Assembly (NCBI GenBank): GCA_937982505.1
Contig: CALJLV010000066.1
Location: forward strand, 1-64,000
Origin: an uncultured Desulfobacteraceae bacterium
GTDB taxonomy: Bacteria; Desulfobacterota; Desulfobacteria; Desulfobacterales; UBA2174
Direction: 5' to 3'
DNA length: 64,000 nucleotides
Under the pieces are notes generated by a model that was not told the DNA's origin, made no database searches, and was given only the letters and a program-made list of their open reading frames with translations. Position numbers and translations under genes: made by a program. Every line of letters begins with the position of its first letter. Position 1 is the first letter of the stretch. This document shows positions 8,933 through 17,695 of this stretch, in pieces.

Positions 8933-9226
8933 GGCGGGCTGGCGTCGGCCGGTCCTCCGGGCGCGGCGCTGAGCGGTTTGCCGCCGGCACCTCGCCCCGA
9001 TCCTCCGGGGAAGATCCCCATGATGTTTAATTAAATCGGCCGCTTGCCTCTCAATCCACCTGGAGCGCCAGGCCGCGGCGGAGTCAGGATATCAAGAATT
9101 TCTTGACAAAAGAAAGACTTACCAGTTAAAAAGACCTCGTTTACGTCCAACGCGGCGGCCGGCGCCACCCCGCCGTATCCCAGGGCCTACCGGCATTGAC
9201 CTTATGGCAACAGGAGTAGCACACCG
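8933..9226. promoter_or_regulatory. Intergenic leader between rarD and ihfA, with sigma-70-like promoter
   Basis: AT-rich island between divergent genes. A perfect 13-bp dyad CAAGAA-T-TTCTTG (9093-9105) overlaps TTGACA at 9103-9108. A weak -10 candidate TTAAAA follows at 9126-9131 with a 17-base spacer, pointing at the IHF-like gene. TTTAATTAAA (9026-9035) is a second AT-rich palindrome nearer rarD. The dyad over the -35 box would suit a repressor or autoregulation. No coding sequence is seen here. Confidence 0.45.
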
Positions 9227-9514
9227 ATGACGCTCACCAAGGCAGACATCGTCGACGCCCTTCCGGACCAGCTCGGCCTGCCCCGCAACCGTTGCGCCGA
9301 GATCGTGGAAACCCTGCTCGAAATCATGAAGCGCACCATGGAAAACGGTGAAGACATTCTCATCAGCGGATTCGGGAAGTTCTGCGTCAATGAAAAAAAG
9401 GCCCGCAAAGGACGCAACCCGGCCACCGGAGAACCCATGATGCTCTCCCAGCGGCGGGTCGTGGTGTTTCGCTGTTCCAATATCCTGCGCGAAAAGGTCA
9501 ACGGGAAACGCTAG
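9227..9514 (+). CDS. ihfA: Integration host factor alpha-subunit-like DNA-bending protein
   Basis: DNABII-family histone-like protein of 95 aa that bends DNA as a dimer. Sequence features are TKADIVDAL at the N-terminus, GEDILISGFGKFCVNEKKARKGRNPATGEP (the DNA-gripping arm with the intercalating proline) and RRVVVFRCSNILREKVN at the C-terminus. GRNPATGE and the RRVVVFR ending are closer to IHF-alpha than to HU. IHF commonly assists sigma-54 promoters, and such a promoter candidate occurs at 33.8 kb, but that link is only an inference. Monocistronic: its own leader precedes it and a strong terminator follows. The ATG follows CAACAGGAGTAG. Confidence 0.82.
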   Translation: MTLTKADIVDALPDQLGLPRNRCAEIVETLLEIMKRTMENGEDILISGFGKFCVNEKKARKGRNPATGEPMMLSQRRVVVFRCSNILREKVNGKR

Positions 9515-9543
9515 GGGTTGCGTTTTCCGCGGCAGCTCACCCG

Positions 9544-9593
9544 CGCGTTTTCAGGGGCCCGGCCAAAGGTTCTGAAAACGCGTTTTGTTTTTT
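9544..9593 (+). terminator. Rho-independent terminator after ihfA
   Basis: A perfect 11-bp inverted repeat, CGCGTTTTCAG (9544-9554) and CTGAAAACGCG (9572-9582), is followed directly by TTTTGTTTTTT (9583-9593). The 17-base loop can itself pair (GGCCCGGCC). It lies 30 bases after the ihfA stop and is the clearest terminator in the window. Confidence 0.9.
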
Positions 9594-9649
9594 AAAGTCG
9601 ATCTGCCGTGTCCAGAACCGATGTCCTGGCAGGCGATCGGGGGCCGATC

Positions 9650-10192
9650 ATGAGCTTCTCAGAAAATCATCCGGTGGTGCAGCAGATGCTCGCGGAGCTG
9701 CACCGGCACACCGGCGGCGATCCGTCGGGCAAAGTCTCCATGTACGACCTCGGCCAGGCCCTGGGCATCGACCGGGAAGAGGCCCAGGAGGCCGGCCAGG
9801 CCCTCCTCGGTGCCGGCCTGGCGACCATCGTCTCCCTTTCGGGAAGCATCCGCATCACCGCCGAGGGGATGGCCCGGGTCTCTGCCGGGGGTGAAGCGGC
9901 GAACGAAACGGACGGGGTACGCCTGGGCGCGGAACCGGTCCTCTCCGCCGCGCTGCGCCAGGCCCTGGAGAACGCCACCGCCCGGCTCAAGGGTCAGATC
10001 GGCCAGCGCGGATGGGCCTTCGATCCGCTCAGCGAAATCATGGCGGACCTCAAAACCCTCGATGCCCAGCTCCAGTCGCCGCGGCCCAAGACGGCCATTG
10101 TCCGGGCCTGCCTGCAGTCCATCACCGCCCTCCTGGAACGCACCGGGGCCACTGATCTCAAGGCGCCGGTGGCGGCCCTGATGGGCAAGTAG
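9650..10192 (+). CDS. Conserved hypothetical protein with winged-helix-like N-terminus
   Basis: I cannot assign a family. The 180-residue soluble protein starts MSFSENHPVVQQMLAEL. Residues 1-75 read like a small helix-turn-helix or winged-helix fold: KVSMYDLGQALGIDREEAQEAGQALLGAGL, then SLSGSIRITAEGMARV. After a linker, a helical domain (LSAALRQALENATARLKGQI through LLERTGATDL) follows. It could be a regulator or an adaptor, but no DNA-contact helix is certain. ATG 9650 was chosen over GTG 9608 because a G-rich tract precedes it and the first 14 codons of the longer form look unlike the rest. Confidence 0.6.
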   Translation: MSFSENHPVVQQMLAELHRHTGGDPSGKVSMYDLGQALGIDREEAQEAGQALLGAGLATIVSLSGSIRITAEGMARVSAGGEAANETDGVRLGAEPVLSAALRQALENATARLKGQIGQRGWAFDPLSEIMADLKTLDAQLQSPRPKTAIVRACLQSITALLERTGATDLKAPVAALMGK

Positions 10193-10225
10193 TCTCCCCG
10201 GGCAGACCCGCCGCCGCACCGCACC

Positions 10226-10513
10226 TCAGGCCAGGCTGCGAAAGGCCGCCGCCAGGGTCCAGATCCCGGCGGCCAGAAAAAAAGCCCCGGCGGCCAACTT
10301 GATGGCCACCGGGGGAATCATCCTTCCGAGCGCATCGCCGAAAAGCACCGCCAGCAGGGCGCTGAGGACCAGGGCAGCCGCCGAGCCGAGAAACACGGAC
10401 CAGCGGGACCCTTCGCAGTCGGCCGAAAGGCAGAAGGTCGCCACCTGGGTCTTGTCGCCCAGCTCCGCCAGGAACACCATTCCGAAGGTCGTCAGCAGGA
10501 TTTTCAGATCCAT
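10226..10513 (-). CDS. Half-size TMEM165/GDT1 (UPF0016) cation transporter
   Basis: Membrane protein of 95 aa with about three hydrophobic helices. The cation-site motif ELGDKTQ occurs in the first helix (residues 15-21 of MDLKILLTTFGMVFLAELGDKTQ). UPF0016 proteins transport Mn2+ and/or Ca2+ and normally carry two such halves in ~190-230 residues. This gene encodes one half, so a homodimer or a partner encoded elsewhere would be needed. Single-half members are known in bacteria. Its start codon follows the transketolase stop by one base (TGAAATG), indicating translational coupling. No partner half is seen next to it. Confidence 0.8.
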   Translation of the reverse strand: MDLKILLTTFGMVFLAELGDKTQVATFCLSADCEGSRWSVFLGSAAALVLSALLAVLFGDALGRMIPPVAIKLAAGAFFLAAGIWTLAAAFRSLA

Positions 10514-10514
10514 T

Positions 10515-12533
10515 TCAGCGTCCCAGCAGCGCCAGGGCATGCTGCACCACGTTGTCCACCGTGAACCCGAACCTGGCCAGAACGGTTCCGCCGGGGGCCG
10601 AGGCGCCGAAGCGGTCGATGCCGATCACCGCTCCGTGTTGGCCCACGTAGCGCTCCCACCCCATGGACAGGCCGGCCTCGATGGCCAGGCGCGCCGTCAC
10701 CGCGGGCGGCAGGACGCAGCGCCGGTAATCGGCCCCGGCCTTTTCGAAGAGCTCCCAGCTGGGCAGGTTGACCACCCTGGCGGCGATGTCCCGGCCGGCC
10801 AGCGCTTCGCGGGCCGCCAGGGCCAGATGGACCTCGGCCCCGGTGGCGATGAGGATCAGATCCGGCTCACCCGGCGTATCGGCCAGAATGTAGCCGCCCT
10901 GGCGCAGATTTCCCCGGACGGCGTCCGGATCGAGAACCGGCAGCTTCTGGCGGCTGAGCACCAGGGCCGTGGGACCGTCGCCGCGGCGGATGGCGGCGCG
11001 CCAGGCCTCGGCGGTTTCGTTGGCGTCGGCCGGGCGGATGACCGTGAGGTTGGGAATGGCCCGCAGGGCCGCCAGGTGCTCCACCGGCTGGTGGGTGGGA
11101 CCGTCCTCGCCCACCGCTACGCTGTCGTGGGTCAAAACGTAGATCACCGGCAGCTTCATCAGGCTGGCCATGCGGATGGCCGGGCGCATGTAGTCGGCAA
11201 AGACCAGGAAGGTGCCGCCGTAGGGGCGGATCCCGTTGTGCAGGTAAAGGCCGTTGAGAATGGCCCCCATGGCGTGTTCGCGCACCCCGAAGCGGATGTT
11301 GCGTCCCCGGTGGGTCTCTTTTTGAAATTCGGCTTCACCGTTGAGAAAGGTCTTGTTGGACGGGGCCAGATCGGCCGAGCCGCCCATGAGCGTGGGCAAA
11401 CGCCGGGCGATGGCGTTGAGGACCGTACCGGAGGCCGATCGGGTGGCCAGCGGACCCTGGGCCGGAGCGAAGGTGGGCACCTCGGCGTCCCAGTCGGCCG
11501 GCAAATGGCCGCTCATGGCGTTGACCCATTGGTCGGCCAGATCGGGATGGGCCCGGCGGTAGGCATCGAAGCCCTCAAGCCAGTCGGATTCGGCCGCAGC
11601 GCCTTTCTCCTGAACCACCCCAAAGTGGGACCGCACCGCATCCGAAACGCAGAAGGTCTGGTCCGGCCGGCATCCGAGACAGGTCTTGGCCAGGCAGACC
11701 TCCTCGGGCCCCAGGGGCGCGCCGTGGGCGTCGGCCGTGTCCTGCTTGTTGGGGCTGCCGTAGGCGATGACGGTGCGCACCATCACCAGGGAAGGCCGCC
11801 GGGTTTCGCTGCGGGCGGCCTCCAGGGCCGCGCTCAGCGCCTCCAGGTCGTTGCCGTCGGCCACCTTCACCACATGCCATCCATAGGCCTCGAAGCGCTG
11901 GCCCACGTCTTCGGTGAAGGCGATGTCGGTGCGCCCTTCGATGGAGATCCGATTGTCGTCGTAGATACAGATCAGCCGCCCCAGACCCAGGTGCCCGGCC
12001 AGGGAAGCGGCCTCGGCGGCCACCCCCTCCATCAGGTCCCCGTCGCCGCAGACCACCCAGGTGCGATGATCCACGATGGCGTGGCCGGGGCGGTTGAAAC
12101 GCGCCGCCAGGTGGCGTTCGGCCATGGCCATGCCCACCGCGTTGGCCAATCCCTGACCCAGCGGTCCGGTGGTGGTTTCCACCCCGGGCGTATGGCCGAA
12201 CTCGGGGTGTCCGGGGGTCCGGCTCTCCCACTGCCGAAAATTTTTCAGATCCTCCAGGCTTAAATCGTATCCGGTCAGGTGGAGCAGGCTGTAGAGGAGC
12301 ATCGACGCGTGGCCCCCCGAAAGCACGAAACGATCCCGGTCGAGCCAGTCGGGGTTGCGCGGGTTGTGCTTGAGAAACCGGGTCCACAGCGCATAGCCGA
12401 CGGGAGCCAGTCCCATGGGGGCGCCCGGGTGGCCGGACTTGGCCTTCTCGATGGCATCCATGGACAGGGTGCGGATGGTGTTGATCGCCTGGGTCTCGAT
12501 GGCCGGCCCATCGGCGGCGGGTGTGGGGGGCAT
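10515..12533 (-). CDS. tkt: Transketolase
   Basis: Thiamine-diphosphate enzyme of the non-oxidative pentose phosphate pathway, 672 aa, full length. N-terminal PP domain: [46 protein letters not shown], and [18 protein letters not shown] with the downstream CGDGDLMEG thiamine motif. Pyr domain: [19 protein letters not shown] with the catalytic Glu, and [20 protein letters not shown]. The C-terminal domain starts near [11 protein letters not shown]. The start at 12533 is supported by AAGGAG six bases before the ATG. An upstream extension of the frame to 12752 lacks family similarity. Confidence 0.95.
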   Translation of the reverse strand: MPPTPAADGPAIETQAINTIRTLSMDAIEKAKSGHPGAPMGLAPVGYALWTRFLKHNPRNPDWLDRDRFVLSGGHASMLLYSLLHLTGYDLSLEDLKNFRQWESRTPGHPEFGHTPGVETTTGPLGQGLANAVGMAMAERHLAARFNRPGHAIVDHRTWVVCGDGDLMEGVAAEAASLAGHLGLGRLICIYDDNRISIEGRTDIAFTEDVGQRFEAYGWHVVKVADGNDLEALSAALEAARSETRRPSLVMVRTVIAYGSPNKQDTADAHGAPLGPEEVCLAKTCLGCRPDQTFCVSDAVRSHFGVVQEKGAAAESDWLEGFDAYRRAHPDLADQWVNAMSGHLPADWDAEVPTFAPAQGPLATRSASGTVLNAIARRLPTLMGGSADLAPSNKTFLNGEAEFQKETHRGRNIRFGVREHAMGAILNGLYLHNGIRPYGGTFLVFADYMRPAIRMASLMKLPVIYVLTHDSVAVGEDGPTHQPVEHLAALRAIPNLTVIRPADANETAEAWRAAIRRGDGPTALVLSRQKLPVLDPDAVRGNLRQGGYILADTPGEPDLILIATGAEVHLALAAREALAGRDIAARVVNLPSWELFEKAGADYRRCVLPPAVTARLAIEAGLSMGWERYVGQHGAVIGIDRFGASAPGGTVLARFGFTVDNVVQHALALLGR

Positions 12534-12776
12534 GGGGCTCTCCTTTCCAGGGGTGACGCGAGCGGCCGGGCATCGCTGCCGGCGGCATCCTTCACCGATC
12601 AGCCGTTGGATCAAATCACGATGCGGCACGTGCGGCCGACAGGGTGTCGAGCGGCTTGATACAATGCTTTGAAAGGGGATGCAAGCCCCCCGATAAAGCC
12701 TCCAAAGGCCCTGGCAACGGCACACGGCGAGGCTGTCCGGAGGAATTTTCATCTGACGGCCTGCCCCGCTGACCCG
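12534..12776 (-). promoter_or_regulatory. Transketolase leader with weak promoter candidate
   Basis: On the minus strand, TTGCAT (12684-12679) and TATCAA (12661-12656) are 17 bases apart and could be a weak sigma-70 promoter for tkt, giving a leader of about 115 bases. I see no recognisable riboswitch fold or T-rich terminator in this 243-base gap between the radical SAM gene and tkt, which are both on the minus strand. Confidence 0.35.
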
Positions 12777-13646
12777 CTAAAGGGCCCTGAGAAACTCCGG
12801 CTTGAGGGCCACGCGTCCGGCCAGGGCCGCATCGATGAGGGCCAGGGTGCGCTCCCGGTCCTCGGGCAGGCGGGCCCGGATGGGCAGGTAGTTCGAAGCG
12901 TGGTTGGCGTGAAACAGGCCTCCGGAAAGCCGGGTATGATCGATCATGGTGCGCAGCTCGGCCAGCAGGCCCATGGGGTCGGGCAGGCGAAAGCGGCCCT
13001 GGCGGTGGTCCTCGTAAAGCGGGGTGCCGGGAATCAGCATCAGGCTCAGGGCGCCCACGTACTCGGGATCGATGGCCGACAGGACCCTGCCGGTGGCCTC
13101 GGCGTGAATCGCTGACCGTTCGACACCCGCCAGGCCGAGCAGAACGGTGACGGAAAGCCTGATCCCCGCGGCCCTGGCCTTGCGGCCCATGAGGATCATC
13201 CGCTGGCTGTCGGCGCCCTTGCACACCGCCTGCAGGGTCGGATCGTCGCCGGACTCCAGGCCCATGTAGGCGATGCCCAGCCCGAGGCTTCTCAGTTCTG
13301 CCAGTTGCGCATCGGACTTCATGGCCAGGCCCTTGGTGTTGGCGTAGACCCCCACCCGCTCGACCCAGGGCAGCTGGCGGCGGATGGCCTCTAGGATGGC
13401 CACCAGGCGCCGCTGGGGCACGATCAAGGCGTCGCCGTCGCACAGAAAGACGCGCCGCTGGCGCCGGGCGTAGCGGGCCGCAAAGGCGATGTCGGCCATG
13501 ATCGTCTCGTCGGGCTTGATCTTGAAGCGTTCGCCCTTGTAGGCGCCGCAAAAGGTGCACTTGTTGTGGCTGCATCCCACCGTGACCTGGAGCAGAATGC
13601 TGTCGGCTTCGCTGGGCGGCCGGATGATGTGGCCTTCGTAATGCAT
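12777..13646 (-). CDS. Radical SAM protein with CX4CX2C cluster motif
   Basis: Soluble radical SAM enzyme of 289 aa. The cluster motif GCSHNKCTFCG near residues 24-34 has four residues between the first two cysteines, instead of the canonical three. YANTKG, YMGLESGDD and VTVLLGLAG correspond to later SAM-barrel strands. I believe the GCSHNKCTFC signature defines a common uncharacterised bacterial subfamily, so the spacing is probably ancestral and not a defect. No auxiliary cluster cysteines are obvious. The start at 13646 has GGGAGAG just before it. Its reaction is unknown and no substrate peptide gene is adjacent. Confidence 0.83.
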   Translation of the reverse strand: MHYEGHIIRPPSEADSILLQVTVGCSHNKCTFCGAYKGERFKIKPDETIMADIAFAARYARRQRRVFLCDGDALIVPQRRLVAILEAIRRQLPWVERVGVYANTKGLAMKSDAQLAELRSLGLGIAYMGLESGDDPTLQAVCKGADSQRMILMGRKARAAGIRLSVTVLLGLAGVERSAIHAEATGRVLSAIDPEYVGALSLMLIPGTPLYEDHRQGRFRLPDPMGLLAELRTMIDHTRLSGGLFHANHASNYLPIRARLPEDRERTLALIDAALAGRVALKPEFLRAL

Positions 13647-13827
13647 TGAATCTCTCCCTCATCGGCGTTAAAGAAGATGCCCATCATACCTGAAATCGAC
13701 CAGCGGGGGTACCCCTGATCGGGTCTCGGTTGAGGCCGGACGGCGGCCCGCGACCCTTACGGTTGTTCTTCCGGCGCCAGGCCGAATCCTTTTTGGCCCG
13801 TGCGCCCAGCGCGCGAGCGGCGGTTGC

Positions 13828-15774
13828 ATGTGGATGCGGTTCTTCGTTTGGATGCTTCTGGGAGCGCTGGGGGCTGTTCCCGCGGTTCCCTGGAACCCCG
13901 CCGGCCTGTGGCCGCAGGTGTCCGTGGCGGCGGCCGGCAGTCTTGGGGAAGATCCACGGGACCATCGCGGGCGGCTCCTGTACAGACCCGGTGAGCTGCT
14001 GGTGACCTTCGTGCCGGAGGCCACCGAGACCCAGATGGCCGCCTTGCATCGCAGGGCCGGGGCCACCGTGGCCGGGCGCGGGCATCGAAACCGGCTGCAC
14101 CGGGTGCACTGGGGCTCCTCCAGGGCCGCCCTGGCCGCCATGTCGCGTTACCGGGCCTCGGCCGCGGTGGCCCATGTGGAGCGACACGCCCGGCGCTATC
14201 CCCAGCGCGTCCCCGACGACCCCCTCTACGGCCAGCAGTGGGGGCTGGATCGCATCAAGGCCCCGGCGGCCTGGGAATTCGGCACCGGCGGCGCGGAGCC
14301 GATCATCGCCGTCATCGACTCGGGCGCCGACTACCGTCATCCCGACCTGGCGGGCAACATCTGGGTCAACCCGGCCGAACGCCACGGAACGGCCGGCGTC
14401 GACGACGACGGCAACGGCTTCGCGGACGACCTGGTGGGGTGGGATTTCGCCGGCGCCTCCGGCCAGAAAGGCGACCCCGATCCCAGCGACGGGGCCGCCA
14501 GCGGCCACGGCACCCATGTGGCCGGGATCATCGCCGCGACCGGCGACAACGCCGAAGGCATCGCCGGGGTTTGCTGGACGGCGCGCCTCATGCCCCTCAA
14601 GGTCAAGGCCGACAACGACGACGATTACGACACCTTTCACATCATCGCGGCGCTGGATTACGCCCGGGATCAGGGCGCCCGCATCGTCAACTGCAGCTTC
14701 GGCGGGCCCACCTACTCCGAATCCGAATATCAGGCCATCCAGCGCCTGGGCGATCAGGGGGCCCTGGTGGTCTGCGCCGCCGGCAACGGCGGCGTCAATC
14801 TCGATCACGGCCAGCCCCTCTATCCGGCCAGCTACGATCTGGCCTGCATCATCACCGTGGCCGCCGCCACCCGCGGCGACGGGCTGGCCGCCTTTTCCAG
14901 CTGGGGGCCGTCGTCGGTGGACGTGATGGCCCCGGGCGAAGCGATCCGCTCCACCGTGCCGTCGGCCACCGAAGCGACGGTCGTGGCCGGCGAAACCCGG
15001 CACCCGGCCATCGGTCTACTCTACGCCGCCCTGACCGGCCGGGACGGGGTGGCCGGTCCCCTGGCGGTTTGCGGCGAGGGGTACCCGGATCAGTTTCCCG
15101 CCGGCCAGACCGGCTACGTGGCGCTGGTCTGGCGCAGCGATGCGGCGGTCGAATTCGGGTTCGCCCAGAAAACGGCCAACGCCCGGGCCGCGGGAGCGGC
15201 GGCCGTGATCATCGCCAACAACCGGGTCGACAACCTGGATCAGGAAGGCGGCACGCTGGGGGCCCCTGACGACTGGCCGCCGGCGGTCACCGTGACCCGG
15301 TCGGCGGGCGAAGCCCTGGTCCTCCAGGCGGGGCAAAACGTGGCCGTCGTTCATCGTCTGGTGGAGAACCACCCGGCGTACGCCTACAGCCAGGGCACCT
15401 CCATGGCCGTCCCGCATGTCAGCGGGCTGGCCGGGTTGATCTGGGCGCGCGACGGATCGCTGTCCGCCGGCCAGGTCAAAGCGGTGATTCTGGACGGGGT
15501 GGACCCCATTGCCGCCGTTTCCGGCAAGCTGGTTTCCGGCGGCCGGATCAACGCCCAACAGGCGCTGTGCATTGCCGCGGGCGTCAGCGGCGATCTGAAC
15601 TGCGACGGCCGCACGGGACTGGCCGACGCCATCCTGGCCGGCCGGCAACTGGCCGGCGGCCATCCCTTCGCCTGCCGGCCCTGTCTGGCGGCGGGGACGG
15701 ACCCGGTACCCGACGGGTTGGTGTCGCCGGCGGATGTGGCGGCCATCCTGCAGCAGGTGGCCGGGCTGCGATAA
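13828..15774 (+). CDS. Secreted subtilisin-like S8 serine protease with PA insert and dockerin-like tail
   Basis: Exported endopeptidase of 648 aa. A signal peptide (MRFFVWMLLGALGAVPAV) and an I9-like propeptide region (residues 45-125, PGELLVTFVPEATETQ) precede the catalytic domain. The triad is Asp164 (VIDSGADYRHPDL), His227 (GHGTHVAG) and Ser525 (QGTSMAVPHVSG), with the oxyanion Asn in AAGNGG. The long gap between His and Ser holds a PA-like insert (about residues 395-510, AAAVIIANNRVDN). The C-terminus has a dockerin-like or EF-hand pair: GDLNCDGRTGLADAIL and a second DGLVSPADVAAIL loop. It lies just before the surface-protein operon and may process or shed surface proteins. That link is inferred from position only. 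Confidence 0.9.
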   Translation: MWMRFFVWMLLGALGAVPAVPWNPAGLWPQVSVAAAGSLGEDPRDHRGRLLYRPGELLVTFVPEATETQMAALHRRAGATVAGRGHRNRLHRVHWGSSRAALAAMSRYRASAAVAHVERHARRYPQRVPDDPLYGQQWGLDRIKAPAAWEFGTGGAEPIIAVIDSGADYRHPDLAGNIWVNPAERHGTAGVDDDGNGFADDLVGWDFAGASGQKGDPDPSDGAASGHGTHVAGIIAATGDNAEGIAGVCWTARLMPLKVKADNDDDYDTFHIIAALDYARDQGARIVNCSFGGPTYSESEYQAIQRLGDQGALVVCAAGNGGVNLDHGQPLYPASYDLACIITVAAATRGDGLAAFSSWGPSSVDVMAPGEAIRSTVPSATEATVVAGETRHPAIGLLYAALTGRDGVAGPLAVCGEGYPDQFPAGQTGYVALVWRSDAAVEFGFAQKTANARAAGAAAVIIANNRVDNLDQEGGTLGAPDDWPPAVTVTRSAGEALVLQAGQNVAVVHRLVENHPAYAYSQGTSMAVPHVSGLAGLIWARDGSLSAGQVKAVILDGVDPIAAVSGKLVSGGRINAQQALCIAAGVSGDLNCDGRTGLADAILAGRQLAGGHPFACRPCLAAGTDPVPDGLVSPADVAAILQQVAGLR

Positions 15775-16167
15775 GCTCATCGAAGGGGAAGGCGAAGCGG
15801 TTGGATGGTCCTTGTCCGGACATTGCCGGTGAGAAACACGAACGGATTTCAAGTTGGCGAGGGGCCTTGGGAAGGCACTTTCCCCGGCTTGACACGAAGA
15901 TCGATTTTTTGTTAATTGAATCGATAACTTCCGTTAAGCCCAAAACGGCTCCTGCCTCCAGACAGCTTGAAATGCAGCCATGTGGCGCCGTCCCGTGCCG
16001 CCTTCCCGGGGCGCATGGCCGCCGGACTCTCTGAGACAAGCGGACCGGAGGCCTTGCCAGGCCTGCTTTTCGGCAACGCCGCACGGTCTTCGCGGCCGGA
16101 ACCATCGCCCATGGGACATGACACGCCGGCCACCCACCTCAATCACCGTCCGCCGAAGGGACCCCCC
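15775..16167 (+). promoter_or_regulatory. Intergenic leader with sigma-70-like promoter before the surface-protein operon
   Basis: This 393-base stretch shows no convincing gene. TTGACA at 15889-15894 and GTTAAT at 15911-15916 (16-base spacer) form a plausible promoter directed rightward. Around the -10 box an imperfect dyad (left arm GAAG-ATCGATT from 15897, right arm AATCGAT-AA-CTTC ending near 15931) could be an operator. A leader of roughly 245 bases then precedes the start at 16168, and I see no clear riboswitch in it. Confidence 0.45.
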
Positions 16168-17664
16168 ATGTTGTGCGCGCTTCGATCATTAGGACTCGCG
16201 GTGTTGTTCGCCACCCTCTGTCCCCTCTCCTGGGCCGGGACGGATGGCGGCCGGGCCCACTACGACGCCGGCGTCTTCGCCCATGCAGAGGGCGACTTCG
16301 CCAGCGCGGAGGCCCATTTCCAAAAAGCCCTGTCCTTCGCGCCGCGAAATCCCTACTACCACCACTACCTGGGCAAAACCTATCTGGACACGGCGCGCCT
16401 GGCCGAAGCGGCCGGCCCCCTGGAGGAGGCCTGGCGCATCGATCCGGGCATCTCCGGGCTGCGCCATGACCTGGCCACCCTCTGTTTCCGGACCGGCCGC
16501 TTCAGGGACGCCATCGGCCACTACGAGGCGATCCTCGCCGACGACCCCTCGGCGGTTCTGGCCCGCTATTACCTGGGGATCAGCTATCTGCGCGACGGAC
16601 AATACGCCAGCGCCCTGGATCATCTGCGCAGGGCCGCCGAACAGAGTCCCACGATCCGCGACAACGGCGATTACCACGCCGGAATTTGCTACCAGGAACT
16701 GGGGCGATGGGAAAAGGCGGTCGAGAAGTTCACCCATGTCCGGGACCACGCGGCTTCGGCCAGTCTGCGCGAGAGTGCCCAGCGCCGCCTGACGGTCCTG
16801 GAACGGCAAAAGGCCAAGCCGTACCGCCTGTATCTGCAGACCGGCTACATGAGCGACAGCAACGTCCTGCTGGAAGCCGTGGGGCAGGACCTGCCGTCCC
16901 GGAAGAAAGACGGCGCCCTGCTGGGGTATGTGGCCGGCCGCTGGGATCTGTTCACGGCCGACACCTGGACCCTCGGCGCCGGCTACAGTCATTACCATCT
17001 CGACTACCAGCGCCAGGACGACTTCGATCTGAGCGCCAGTCTGCCCCAGATCTACCTGCGCAAACGGTTCGAACCGCTGGCCGTCTGCCTGACCTACACA
17101 CCGCACTACTACTGGCTGGGAGGTGACGACTACCTCATGAAACACGAAATCCGGCCGGATCTGGTCTGGCGCCTCACCCCTCGGCTCAGCGCGCGCCTGG
17201 CCTATGCCTACGAAGTGAAGAAGTATTTCCAGACCACCGATCTTTCCGGTCACGCCCACAGGTTCGACGTGGATCTGTCATGGACCCTCGGCCAAGGACT
17301 CGAATTGCACGGCGGCGGCGGCCACGAGGTCAACAGTGCCGATGTGCCGGCCCAGGACTACGACCGCACCCAATTGCGCCTGGGGGCCGTGGCGTCCCTG
17401 CCCTGGGCCCTGCGGCTGCACGTGATGGGCAAGTACACGATCAAGGACTACGCCAGCCCCAATCCCGCCCTGGGTGATCTCGTGCGGGAGGAGCAAACCC
17501 TGGAGGGGCTGGCCAACCTGTCGCGCCGCCTCTTGTGGGACTGGCTGCGCATCGCGGCCGAATACCGCTTCACCCGCAATGACGCCAACATCCGCTTCAA
17601 CAAGGTCGACATCTTCGATTACGACCGCCATCAGGCGACCCTGTCCCTGACGGCCAGTTTCTGA
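16168..17664 (+). CDS. TPR-containing outer-membrane beta-barrel protein (Slam/DUF560-like architecture)
   Basis: Outer-membrane protein of 498 aa. A signal peptide (LRSLGLAVLFATLCPLSWAG) is followed by about five tetratricopeptide repeats (residues 28-215, for example AHYDAGVFAHAEGDFASAEA, AHFQKAL, YYLGISYLRDGQYASA). A beta-barrel of about 285 residues follows with alternating aromatic strands, ending in the porin-like terminal Phe of LSLTASF. Signal peptide, TPR domain and a ~14-strand barrel is the architecture of Slam-type translocons, which export surface proteins, so it may display or secrete the neighbouring proteins. Similarity is by layout only. ATG 16168 was chosen because the signal peptide starts there. 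It begins an apparent operon with the FecR protein (31-base gap). Confidence 0.75.
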   Translation: MLCALRSLGLAVLFATLCPLSWAGTDGGRAHYDAGVFAHAEGDFASAEAHFQKALSFAPRNPYYHHYLGKTYLDTARLAEAAGPLEEAWRIDPGISGLRHDLATLCFRTGRFRDAIGHYEAILADDPSAVLARYYLGISYLRDGQYASALDHLRRAAEQSPTIRDNGDYHAGICYQELGRWEKAVEKFTHVRDHAASASLRESAQRRLTVLERQKAKPYRLYLQTGYMSDSNVLLEAVGQDLPSRKKDGALLGYVAGRWDLFTADTWTLGAGYSHYHLDYQRQDDFDLSASLPQIYLRKRFEPLAVCLTYTPHYYWLGGDDYLMKHEIRPDLVWRLTPRLSARLAYAYEVKKYFQTTDLSGHAHRFDVDLSWTLGQGLELHGGGGHEVNSADVPAQDYDRTQLRLGAVASLPWALRLHVMGKYTIKDYASPNPALGDLVREEQTLEGLANLSRRLLWDWLRIAAEYRFTRNDANIRFNKVDIFDYDRHQATLSLTASF

Positions 17665-17695
17665 AAGGCCGCCGGACAAAGGCGAGGAAAGGCAT

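Noticed and set aside
10299..12263. 654-codon plus-strand frame
   Set aside because: Antisense to transketolase and GDT1, with no recognisable motif.
13684..15003. 439-codon minus-strand frame over the subtilase
   Set aside because: Complement shadow of a clear protease with an intact catalytic triad; low-complexity Gly/Val/Ala translation.
15967..16167. Earlier ATG for the TPR/barrel protein
   Set aside because: The signal peptide starts at 16168; the upstream residues would bury it.
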